From DASRBN01 sp035294305 (GTDB lineage: Bacteria > Chloroflexota > Ktedonobacteria > Ktedonobacterales > Ktedonobacteraceae): a stretch of 53,765 nt of DNA. The number at the start of each line of letters is the position of its first letter. Position 1 is the first letter of the stretch. Positions 1 through 9,000 of the stretch are shown here, one piece after another. The translations under genes were made by a program, and so were the position numbers. The stretch covers positions 1-53,765 of the forward strand of contig DATGLD010000052.1 in NCBI GenBank assembly GCA_035294305.1, in the 5' to 3' direction. The notes under the pieces are model-generated. The model was not told where the DNA came from. It saw nothing but the letters and a program-made list of their open reading frames with translations, and searched no databases.

Positions 1-352
1 ATGAAGGTGAATGGAAGCATATGTCAGAAGAAGTACCTCGCAGATGGTTTTTGGGGGGAAAATCTTTCCCTCTATTATTTTCTACGAAGACGGGTTGCAA
101 ACTCAGCACGCAAAGTGCGGAAGAGCCAACATTCGGGATGGCATCCCTTCAGGTTGCCGGAATACCACCTCTGAAGATACATTTTCCACTCTGCCAGACC
201 CAATCCTTTTGATGTGATTTTTTGCCCATTGGCATGTTCGTACAAGAGGCGTTTTTGCTCTGACTTTGTACTATTGCGGGCGCGATCACGTCTTCAATCA
301 GTTCTAAATAGACACTTCGTTCATGTGATTCGCCAAAGGAAGGAGGTGGCCT
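1..352. other. Leading region without a supported gene
   Basis: Short open frames occur on both strands here but none has a convincing ribosome binding site plus protein-like composition. The long frame reading into the RIO kinase from position 214 has no visible Shine-Dalgarno and a Cys/Arg-rich composition unlike its continuation, so I treat it as upstream leader. The promoter of the downstream RIO locus should lie here but I cannot place it. Confidence 0.5.
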
Positions 353-439
353 GTGAATCAGCAACGGCAATTACCGCGGGAAACAATGCGAAAACAGTTC
401 CAATTCAACAGGTTCAACATAAAGGAGCAGAGAGCTTGA
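353..439 (+). CDS. 28-residue leader ORF overlapping the RIO kinase start
   Basis: A GTG at 353 lies 6 nt after a perfect AGGAGG (341-346), the best Shine-Dalgarno in this region. The frame encodes 28 residues rich in Gln, Arg and Lys and ends at TGA 437-439, overlapping the TTG start of the RIO kinase at 436-438. This layout is typical of translational coupling, so it may be a leader peptide. Alternatively it is the true N-terminus of the kinase, separated by a -1 shift near 436. I recognise no family, and the length and composition do not decide between the two readings. Confidence 0.45.
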   Translation: MNQQRQLPRETMRKQFQFNRFNIKEQRA

Positions 440-1244
440 AGCGACCTTTCGAAGACGATTTTGAAGAAGAAACCGTCACTTTTGTAAAAATGAAGCCGGA
501 TGCCAGGGAACGCTACCTTTTACGTAAAGCCAGCCACGTCAAACCAACGAAGAAAACCAGTTACGAAGGCAGTTCACAGGTGCAACGCTGGCTAAAGGAG
601 CAGGCATACGACTTCGAGCCGGAAGTTGAGCAGCAACAGCAATCGTCATTTCAACCAGCATTTCTGGCCGGACGGCGGGATGCCCCCTGGATACTCTCGT
701 CACTCACGCCACTGTATGACCAGAAACTCATCACGGACATTGTGCATGAAGTCAGCAGCGGCAAGGAAGCGACGGTGTTCTGCTGTGTAGCTCATCCCAA
801 TACCAGCAAGGAATTTCTGGCTGCCAAAATTTACCGTCCGCGTATGTTCCGCGCCCTGCGTAACGATGCGGTCTACCGCTATAGCCGTGTCCAGCGCGAC
901 GAGCAGGGGCAGGCCGAACACGGCAACAGTCGCCGTGGAAGCGCTGCCACGCGCAAGACCGAACGGGGGCGAGCTGCGCAGGTGGCATCCTGGATCGAGT
1001 ACGAGTACCTGACCCAGCGCCTCATCTATGAGCATGGCGGAGATGTTCCACAGCCATTTGCGCACGCCGGTAACGCCATTCTGAGGTCGATCCCTATCAC
1101 AACTCGGATGTGTATTCATTGCTCGCACGAGATGTGGAGCGCACCTGCCAGTACTTTGCCCGTTACGGTCTGAAGTCCGACGCGCACGAACTCGCACGCG
1201 ATATATGGACGCGCCACATGGGGCCAATTCCCCAGTTCGTCTGA
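436..1244 (+). pseudogene. RIO-family serine kinase with catalytic core deleted
   Basis: The N-terminal half reads from TTG 436 (AAAGGAG at 421-427, 8-nt spacer) and carries an acidic N-terminus, the RIO nucleotide-binding stretch SSGKEATVF and a lysine-containing AAKIYR strand, ending near the GNAIL segment at about 1083. A typical RIO C-terminus (DPYHNSDVYSLLARDV) follows immediately in another frame, 1083-1244, ending at TGA. Family knowledge says roughly 60-100 residues belong between these segments, including the catalytic HGDLSxYN loop and the metal-binding IDFPQ motif. None of it is present. The simplest reading is an internal deletion that also shifted the frame. An active enzyme is not possible from this locus as sequenced; an assembly collapse is the alternative. 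Confidence 0.8.
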
Positions 1245-1328
1245 GGGGCAGGCATACTGTGCCCAGAGCCGGTGAGGAGTTTTACCGGGCAAAATCGGCA
1301 ATCCGAGAACTCTTCACCCAGGCTTTCC

Positions 1329-1976
1329 TCACGCCAGGCCTTTAGATTCATCCCACGAAACAGAGGCGACCAGCACGATCAGCGCAAGCACGCCGGCGAT
1401 ATCGGCAGTATCGCGGAAAAGCAACTGATTGGCGGCGGACACGTAATCTTGCAGCATGAACATCAGGTAGTCGGTAGTGAACAAGAAGAATGCGCCGCTC
1501 ATCAACAGGCTGAAGCGCGTGGGCTGGCTGGTATACGCCCAGAAGTAGCCACACAGAATCAGGAGACAGACGCTCACCCGTGCGAAGCCGAGCAATGCGC
1601 GTGCCGTAATCACTATTGGCGGCAGTGTGGGGGACAGCAGCAGTAGTATCAAAAGTAGGGCGAAGGACACGATGTTCAAATTCATCAGACTGCGCAGGTA
1701 GCTATCCGAACTTTGTGCCAGGCTGAGCAAAATAAATAAAAAACCAATCGTCTGCCCGATGTATAAGAACCAATCAGTTTGCAAGTGTACCACCGTAATA
1801 TAGTTGGCGGTGTAATCGGCCGCGGCGGAGATACACACAAGCAGCATCGACAACCCTAGAATAAACAGGCGGTATTGGCGAAAGCGCGCGTAAATATCAA
1901 ACGAACGCACCGAGATGAACAACGATACCAGGCACAGCGAGACATCCAGCAGGTTGGGTATCACATTGTTATTCAT
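1329..1976 (-). CDS. Multi-pass membrane protein, unknown function
   Basis: The start is placed at the ATG beginning MNNNVIPNLLDVSL because an AAGGAG-type site lies about 13 nt upstream and the frame further upstream is not protein-like. The 215 residues contain about six or seven hydrophobic segments with short polar loops and few charges, so this is an integral membrane protein. No catalytic motif was recognised. It follows a GAF-like sensor protein on the same strand, and the topology would suit a sensory or MHYT-like membrane input module, but that is guesswork. Confidence 0.6.
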   Translation of the reverse strand: MNNNVIPNLLDVSLCLVSLFISVRSFDIYARFRQYRLFILGLSMLLVCISAAADYTANYITVVHLQTDWFLYIGQTIGFLFILLSLAQSSDSYLRSLMNLNIVSFALLLILLLLSPTLPPIVITARALLGFARVSVCLLILCGYFWAYTSQPTRFSLLMSGAFFLFTTDYLMFMLQDYVSAANQLLFRDTADIAGVLALIVLVASVSWDESKGLA

Positions 1977-2039
1977 AATAAAGCCGCTTCTCCTTCCAGG
2001 TGCTTCGCTCCACTGAGAATGAACTGCCCTCGCCATATC

Positions 2040-2060
2040 ATTCTTAGCGCAGCGAAGAAT
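2040..2060. repeat. REP-like palindrome, copy 1
   Basis: The 21-base segment has 6-bp inverted arms (ATTCTT/AAGAAT) around the core AGCGCAGCG. A second copy with the same core is at 4772-4808. It lies between the two genes of the minus-strand pair, outside any coding sequence. Confidence 0.6.
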
Positions 2061-2115
2061 ATCACTACATGTCATTCCTGATTTACTATCCGCATAGGGG
2101 CCGCCGGGCACTATG

Positions 2116-3024
2116 CTAGAATCCCTCAACGCGCGCGCCCTGGGGAGTGTATAGTTCTATATACTGCAAGGACAATAATATCTGTAGCGCCTTGTACGCT
2201 TCCTGCATCGTTATGGCGGCATCAGTGCAAATCTCGGTAATGGATTTATGGCCATCTATTGCATCATAAAAACGCCGGGCTAATCTATCTGAGATCACGA
2301 CAGGGCTGGCAAAAGGATTGCTCGAAAGCATCAGGCGCGCATCCTGTTTTTTATGCGGGATGAGATCGGCCAGCACCGGTATTGTGCCTGATGAAGACGA
2401 CTCCTGGGCCGGCGTTACGTTCCCGGGATTGTATGTACTGGCGCTGAGAAGGCCGTGTCCTTCGGCAACCGCGATAGCTTGTTCGAGAATAATGCTCATC
2501 GTTGAGACAAGTTCGCGCTGTGGATAGTGCATCATAAATAACAACGCCAACACCACCATTTCAGCCTGCATGCCGGGAGGATGCCCTTGCTGCCCAGGCC
2601 GCGTGTCCATATTCCTGCTACTGAAGCAGCAAACGCAAAAATGCAGTCCATAGCGCTTCAATAATGATGCCAGGTATTGAGGAAATACCTGCTCCACCGG
2701 CTGCGCGAAAGAGGCATCTGCTCCCCTCGCCATTTGTTCGACAGTCGGAGCGACCTTTTCGCCGATAATATGCACCGGTTGCGAAGGGTCGCGGTAGGCC
2801 ATTGCTCGCAATTGAGCTGGAGATCGAGCGAATCGTGGATTCTCGCATGTCCAGAACTGGGCAATTGACACGTCGAAGCTTTGAGTGACTACGGAACCTA
2901 ACCATTGAAACATTTGCTCAGGCGCGTGCATGTTTTCAATCACCTGCCGCAGTTGCGTCAGGATGGTCAGGCGGTACCCTCGAATATTCTGTGGAAAGAA
3001 GGTCTCGTCAGCCCTTGCCATCAT
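2116..3024 (-). CDS. GAF-like sensor-type protein, unknown function
   Basis: The start is well supported by AAAGGAGG 7-8 nt upstream of a double ATG. The 302-residue soluble protein begins with a helix (residues about 15-45), followed by an alpha/beta region of GAF-like character to about 200. The C-terminal 70 residues look like a small winged-helix or PqqD-like module (ITEICTDAAITMQEAYKAL..LLSLQYIELY). No enzymatic signature is visible. The membrane gene downstream at 1329-1976 is about 140 bp away on the same strand, so the two could form a small signalling unit. Confidence 0.6.
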   Translation of the reverse strand: MMARADETFFPQNIRGYRLTILTQLRQVIENMHAPEQMFQWLGSVVTQSFDVSIAQFWTCENPRFARSPAQLRAMAYRDPSQPVHIIGEKVAPTVEQMARGADASFAQPVEQVFPQYLASLLKRYGLHFCVCCFSSRNMDTRPGQQGHPPGMQAEMVVLALLFMMHYPQRELVSTMSIILEQAIAVAEGHGLLSASTYNPGNVTPAQESSSSGTIPVLADLIPHKKQDARLMLSSNPFASPVVISDRLARRFYDAIDGHKSITEICTDAAITMQEAYKALQILLSLQYIELYTPQGARVEGF

Positions 3025-3256
3025 CCTGAAGTCCTCCTTTAAATAAACTGCCCGGTGTATGCACTCCTTACTCGACGTATTAAACCTTTTAAAGAATAGC
3101 AGACAAAACGAGTCTCATCAATACTTATAGGAATAACGTACTAGAGCATTACCGAGGTGACACAGAAAGCGGTATACTACCCAGCAATGGGTATCGTATG
3201 CGCTTATGAGGTTGATTTGTAATTGGATGGACCACGTTAGGGGAGGTACTATTGCG

Positions 3257-4687
3257 ATGGCAACGACGAATATTTCTACCGTTCCGGGGTTTAGGCCAGA
3301 TATTGAGGCGGGTACTGAGACACGCCAACTTGAGCCGGGTATCGAGACACGTGGTATTGTACGCATACCCGCGAGCGAGCGCGCCCACTTTCGTATCTTC
3401 GATAACTTTACGATGTGGCTCTCAGCTAACCTGGTCATCTCTACTGTTGCGCTGGGCGCGATTGCTAATAGTGTATTTGCGCTTGGCTTTTGGGACAGCG
3501 CCGTAGCGATTATTCTTTTTAACCTTCTCGGTGCCCTGCCGGTGGCCTTCCTGTCGACTCTAGGGCCCAAACTCGGCCTGCGCCAGATGACGATTTCCCG
3601 CTTCTCATTCGGCTGGCTTGGTGCCATGATCATGGTTATCTTTAATGTCGCCGCCTGCACCGGCTGGTCCACAGTGAATGTGATTGTCGGTGGCCAGCTG
3701 GTCCAGGCCCTGAGTAATGGGGCGATTCCACAACCGGTGGGTGTGCTGGGCATTTGCATCCTGACGACGATAGCCAGTATCTATGGCTATAAGTACATTC
3801 ACCGCTACGAACGCTATGCCTGGATTCCTATGGCCATCATTTTCTTCATCCTGGTGGCAGTATCCGCACCCAAATTTATCATTCCACCTACTCCTGCATT
3901 GAGCGTAGCCGAACTTGCCTCCTTCGTTTCTTTTGGCGGTGCCATCTTTGGCTTTGCGGTCGGCTGGAGTTCCTACGCTTCCGATTATTCCGTCTACCAG
4001 CCTGAAAATACCCCTGCGCGCCGTGTTTTTCTCTTCACCTATCTGGGTGTGGTCCTGCCCTGCATTGTCTTAGAAATCGTCGGTATGGCCCTTGCTTTCG
4101 CCTTCATGAATCAGCAGGGGGGAGGATTGTTAGCTGCAGCCGCTAAACCATTGGGTGGTTTTGGTACTTTCCTGGTCTTGTTGGTGGCCCTCAGTGTTGT
4201 CGCTAACAATATCCCCAACGACTATAGCCTCAGCCTGTCGATGCAGGTGCTTGGGAAACCTTTCCAGCGTATCAACCGCTCGGTCTGGGCCTTGATTGCT
4301 GCCGTCATTTACGTGCTCATTGCCGTGGGCGTGGGCGGTAACTTTAATGAGACGCTTTCCAACTTCCTGGATATCATCGCTTACTGGCTGGGTCCCTGGT
4401 CGATCATCCTGATCCTGGAACACTTCGTCTTCCGCCATGGAAACTACAATATCGAGGATTGGAATAACCGCCGCAAGCTGCCGGTTGGCTGGGCGGCGGT
4501 GATCTCTTTCCTGATCGGCGTAGGAGGAGTGCTACTTGGAGCGGCGCAGCTGTATTATGTCGGACCTATTGCCAGGTTATTCAATCCACCATACGGCATG
4601 GACATTGGCTTCGAGCTTGGCGTCATCTTTACCGCTCTCGCCTACCTGGTGCTGCGCCGTATCGAGCTATCGATATCGAGGCGCTAA
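3257..4687 (+). CDS. NCS1-family nucleobase/cation symporter
   Basis: This 476-residue protein has about 12 membrane segments and the NCS1 (cytosine/purine/hydantoin permease) signature region GLRQMTISRFSFGWLGA between helices 2 and 3. It should import a nucleobase or related cyclic ureide across the cytoplasmic membrane with a cation. I chose the ATG at 3257 because GGGGAGG lies about 9 nt upstream; an in-frame ATG at 3206 lacks a ribosome site. The nitrilase-superfamily gene 233 bp downstream on the same strand suggests uptake followed by amide/ureide metabolism, as in hydantoin or pyrimidine salvage. Substrate cannot be read from the sequence. Confidence 0.85.
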   Translation: MATTNISTVPGFRPDIEAGTETRQLEPGIETRGIVRIPASERAHFRIFDNFTMWLSANLVISTVALGAIANSVFALGFWDSAVAIILFNLLGALPVAFLSTLGPKLGLRQMTISRFSFGWLGAMIMVIFNVAACTGWSTVNVIVGGQLVQALSNGAIPQPVGVLGICILTTIASIYGYKYIHRYERYAWIPMAIIFFILVAVSAPKFIIPPTPALSVAELASFVSFGGAIFGFAVGWSSYASDYSVYQPENTPARRVFLFTYLGVVLPCIVLEIVGMALAFAFMNQQGGGLLAAAAKPLGGFGTFLVLLVALSVVANNIPNDYSLSLSMQVLGKPFQRINRSVWALIAAVIYVLIAVGVGGNFNETLSNFLDIIAYWLGPWSIILILEHFVFRHGNYNIEDWNNRRKLPVGWAAVISFLIGVGGVLLGAAQLYYVGPIARLFNPPYGMDIGFELGVIFTALAYLVLRRIELSISRR

Positions 4688-4771
4688 GGGCCCTTTCAAC
4701 TCCATCGCGTGAGACTCGCACAATCATCAAGTTGAACAAGCAAGAGCAACAAAACAATCCGAGCGGCCTGG

Positions 4772-4808
4772 GCGATGTCCTTCTAAGCGCAGCGAAGAAG
4801 GACATCGC
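4772..4808. repeat. REP-like palindrome, copy 2
   Basis: Perfect 13-bp arms (GCGATGTCCTTCT and its complement) surround an 11-base loop containing AGCGCAGCG, the same core as at 2040-2060. There is no T-tract on either side, so a terminator role is unlikely. It sits in the gap between the permease and the nitrilase-like gene. Confidence 0.65.
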
Positions 4809-4920
4809 GCGAGCTAGTTCTTCATGGCATGGTGCCCTGGAAACTGTGATATAACAGAGTGAGAGCCGTGCTATCCGTTTCTGTTATATTGCAGTTCCAC
4901 AGCTACAAAAGGAGTACCGG

Positions 4921-5988
4921 ATGATTAAGCCATACACTGCCGTCGGACTCATCCCCACTGTGCGCGGCATTCGCACCCGCGCTGATATCAAACGTAACCT
5001 GGAACACCTCTCGCACCTGGTCAAAGCGGCTTCCTGGCTCTCTAGCCTTGACCTGCCTGTGCGTCTCATCGCTTTTCCCGAAGGAGCGCTACAGGGGTTT
5101 AACGATGAGGTACTTGATCTCGATCATGTCCAATTTGCCAGGGAGGGCGCTATAGATATTCCTGGCGAAGAGACGGATTTCCTGGGCGGTATTGCTAAAC
5201 AATACAATGCGTTCATCATGGCGCAGGCCAAAGCGCGTCACCCGGAAATACCAGATCGTTTTTTCAATGTCGGTTTCATCATCGACCCGCGGGGTGAGGT
5301 CATCCTCAAGCACTACAAAGTCTCCCCGCTGTTCCCCGTCGAACACTCAGTCTGCCCGCATGATATCTGGGACTGGTGGGTTGAGCGCTACGGGAGGAAC
5401 CTGGACGCGTTCTGGCCGGTGGTGGATACTGAAATCGGGCGCCTGGGCATCATGATGGCCAATGAGGGATCGTATCCTGAAAACGCCAGGGCGCTTGCTA
5501 TGAACGGGGCCGAAGTGGTCTACCGCGCATCCTATCCTCACCCTGCTACCGGCAACGAAATATTTGAAATCCAGAGCCGCGCACGTGCCCTGGATAATAA
5601 CATGTACATTGTCGCCCCCAACATGGGTACGTACTATCTCTTCCCCGAGGAGGATACGCCCATTGATACGTTTGGTGGCCGCTCGTTCATCATCAACTAC
5701 AAGGGGCAGATTGTCGGCAAACAGGAATATGGCGCCGGCTCAACCTACGTCGGCGGGGTTATTGATATCGAAGCCCTGCGTGATCACCGCGCTCGCGCTC
5801 AATGGGATAACTGGATGAAAGACTTGCGCACCGAACTCTACCAGATGCTCTACGAGCGGCCCATTTATCCCAAAAACCTGTACCTCAATCGCGAGCCGAT
5901 GAAGCATGCGGAGTACCGCGAACAGGTCATCCAACGGCAGATTGACCTGATGCACGAACGTGGCATCTGGGTCAAACCGGAGCGATAA
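4921..5988 (+). CDS. Nitrilase-superfamily protein lacking the catalytic Cys
   Basis: The 355-residue protein starts at ATG 4921 behind AAAAGGAG. It shows the carbon-nitrogen hydrolase fold: Glu54 in FPEGA, Lys133 in KHYKVS, and the segment MMANEGSYPENARALAMNGAE. In amidases and formamidases the last segment reads like [21 protein letters not shown], where the Cys is the nucleophile. Here the aligned residue is Ala180 (codon GCC at 5458-5460). Glu and Lys of the triad are kept, so the loss is specific. The C-terminal extension (about 290-355) resembles aliphatic amidases. It may be a pseudoenzyme, a binding protein, or a subfamily with other chemistry. The neighbouring NCS1 permease hints at nucleobase or ureide substrates. 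Confidence 0.8.
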   Translation: MIKPYTAVGLIPTVRGIRTRADIKRNLEHLSHLVKAASWLSSLDLPVRLIAFPEGALQGFNDEVLDLDHVQFAREGAIDIPGEETDFLGGIAKQYNAFIMAQAKARHPEIPDRFFNVGFIIDPRGEVILKHYKVSPLFPVEHSVCPHDIWDWWVERYGRNLDAFWPVVDTEIGRLGIMMANEGSYPENARALAMNGAEVVYRASYPHPATGNEIFEIQSRARALDNNMYIVAPNMGTYYLFPEEDTPIDTFGGRSFIINYKGQIVGKQEYGAGSTYVGGVIDIEALRDHRARAQWDNWMKDLRTELYQMLYERPIYPKNLYLNREPMKHAEYREQVIQRQIDLMHERGIWVKPER

Positions 5989-6018
5989 GAATACAGGGCG
6001 CTTTCCGACTATTCCACC

Positions 6019-6054
6019 GAAAAGAGGCCAGGATCATCCATAGCCCTGGCCTCT
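6019..6054 (-). terminator. Terminator of the M23 peptidase gene
   Basis: Ten-base perfect arms (6023-6032 and 6045-6054, AGAGGCCAGG) with a 12-base loop. On the minus strand the stem is followed by CTTTTC, so it fits the gene ending at 6073. It may also stop the convergent gene ending at 5988. Confidence 0.65.
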
Positions 6055-6072
6055 CTCCATTATCCATATACC

Positions 6073-9000
6073 CTACGACCCCAGCCCCATACTGGCATAC
6101 CCTCCCGTCATCCCAGCACCGTTATTGAAGAACATTGCCTGCTCCACCACCACCGGCGCCGTTGCATACACTGCCATCCCGACCATGGTATTCACTCCCA
6201 CCTCATTCGCCAGAGTAATAGTCATCCTTGAATGAGCGGCCAGCGTATATGTCTTTACGATTGGCTGGCCCGCTGCCGTGTAATAGACGACCTGCATGAT
6301 GGCCGCCGACGCATTAGGATTGGCTATGGCGAGCGCTTCCATATGCCCGCTGCCGGTATCGCCGCGCGCAATATACCAGCTTGTGTGAGCATTTGTGCTG
6401 CCCATGGAGGTGGTGCTGCCAGAGAGCGAGCCCAGGTAGTTGAAGAAAGTTTGCCGCTCGGCAATGATAGGCACATTTGCCGTGATGGTCGTGGCATGCA
6501 GTAGCGAGCCGAGAGCGCTATTGACATTGACCTCTATGCGGCTCTGAGCGGGCACGACGACGTTTGAAGTAATCACACGCCCATCCGCTGTCAGGTAGTG
6601 AATCTGCGCGCTGGCAACACTCCGTGCCGGATTTGCCAGCACCAGGCGTTCGATAAAGCCTGGATTGGTGTCGCCCTCACCGAAGTACCAACTCTTTTGT
6701 GGCGCGCTAGCCCCGACGGTTGCGCTGCCGCCGCGCATCTTGCTGGCAACCAGGTATTCGTCTCGCTCAACGAGCAGGGGCGTGCTGGCGCTGATGATCA
6801 TCCCGAACTGTTGATTGCTGAAAGCGCTGTTGAGGACAATGGTGGATCGAGCGCGCGCCGGGACCATATATACCTTGCTCTGCGAGGGTATATGCGCGTT
6901 CGGCAGCGTAGTCACCGTAAGTTTCGCGGGCTGCGTTGAAGGATTCATGACCGAGAGCAACGTATTCCAACCGTAGGTTGTGTTGGCTTCGGCAAAGTAC
7001 CAGTTGCTAGACAGGGTGGATGACCCCATGCTGTCGGTCGCCGCAACAAAGCCCCCTTTCTGTGTATACATCGTGCGCTCGGCTACGAAAGGTATGCTGC
7101 CCTGCACGATCATGCTTACCGATTTATTCGTGCCTGCCTGCTGGTTGATATTCAGCACCTGCACAGACTGCGCCGGGATGCTATAGGTATTTACCCGACC
7201 GGCGCTATCTGAATACAGGTAGGTGATCGTAATGGTGGCCTGCGTGGCCGACGGATTGGTCAGCGTCAAGTATTCACTTGTGCCGCTGCCAGTGTAGCCC
7301 TCGGCGAAGTAGTAGACCCTCGGCAGGCTGGGTACGATGGCGACCTCCATCCTGAGCGGTGTGGCGCCTTGCGAAGCAAACGAGACGCCCTGTTGTTGGC
7401 AATCCAGCACCAGCGAGTAATTTCCGGCCAGCACAGGCGTGTGCAGGATGAGCGGGATGGAGACTGTTTCGCCAGGGGAAACATCGTTGGGCAGTATGCC
7501 TGCCTGCCAGAGAGCATCGCCCGGCGCGGGACTTACCACGTGTCCGTTACTGTCCAGCCATGTGTAGCCAAGCGTCACGCTATTGCTGCCGGACGCGGGC
7601 CAGGTCAACGCGCCCGTATTCTGGACGCTGACCTGCGCCTGTATCGCCGCGCCAGGAGTCAGGGTCGAGGGAAGCGATAGCGGGCTGAACTTCTCGCCAT
7701 AGAGGGCCACAGATACCGTATCATTCTTCACCTGCGCACCGTTTTGCGAAAAGGGCATAGAATCCTGGATCATGTCCCATTGCAGCGTATAGGTCGCGGC
7801 CTGCGCGGGAGCCTGCACAGGTACAGTTAACGACACGCTGGCATTGGCAGCCACATCCTGGGGCAAGCTCGCCGGAGTCCCGGTGGCGATCACCTGGTTC
7901 TGTGCGTTAAGCCAGCGATAGATCACCTGTACCGCGTCCGAGCCGGACGCGCTCCAGGTGAAGTTGCTGGTGTTCTTGAGGGTGATATTTACCGTATTCG
8001 TAGCGCCGGGCAGCATAGCGGATGGCGTGCCATCGTTGGTGACGGAAAAACCGTAGGTCTTCGCCGGTGGTGGAGGGGATTGTACCGAGACGGGAACGAA
8101 TTCTACACCGTCGGCGGCCAGTTGTGCGCCATTTTCACCCGTTGCGTTGCTGAGGACAACCCGGCCATTCGTGGCTGTTGAGAAGTAGTACGTACCCAGG
8201 CCGATCCACTGCGGCCCCGTATTCTCCCAGCTATATGGCCCTTGAAACGAGCCGATGTGTGATTCATCGACATACACTGTCGCAGTCACCTGCGCCCCCG
8301 GATGGTTAGGATCGGCGCTATAGATGGTATAAGGCGCCCAGCTGCTGCTCGCGTAGTTATCATCGACGAACACGCCCACTTCGTAGTAGCCGCCGGCGGG
8401 CAGCTGGGGCTGCCACGTGGCCGTGGCTGTGGCGGAGCCGCTCGTAGTTGGTGTCCAATGCAGGTCTCCCGCGATGTCGGAGTTAGATGTTGCCACATTC
8501 CAGGTACCTGTGCTGCTCCAACCCGCCTGGCCATCATCAACTAGCGTGGCGCCAGGATAGACGGAACTGCCGTTGGCGCTGAGGTCGGGGATGGTATTGT
8601 TCGTGCCTGGATTGCTAACCCACAGGTAGTTGTCCGGCACGACGTTGGGGTCGGGATAGTTGCCGCTCCAGCCAAAGGGATCGGTCGCGCTCCAGGTGCC
8701 AGCATAGTAGGTCGCCATATGCAGGTGCGGACCTGTGGACGAGCCTGTCGTACCACTCGTGCCGATCTGCCACTGTGTCCCCACCTGTTCTCCAGTGTGT
8801 ACCAGAATGGCGCTCAGGTGTCCATAGGCGGTATAGTAGCCATTACCATGATCGATGGCTACCCATAAGCCCAGCGAACTATTATGATCGAGCGGGTTAT
8901 ACCAACCCGCCCGTATGACCGTGCCCGCCGCTGCGCTCAGCACCGGCTCAAATCGCATATTCAGGTCATAGCCGTTATGTCCATCATAGCAATTGACGCC

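Noticed and set aside
700..1227. Long minus-strand frame opposite the RIO kinase gene
   Set aside because: It mirrors the conserved coding frame on the plus strand and has no ribosome site or family match.
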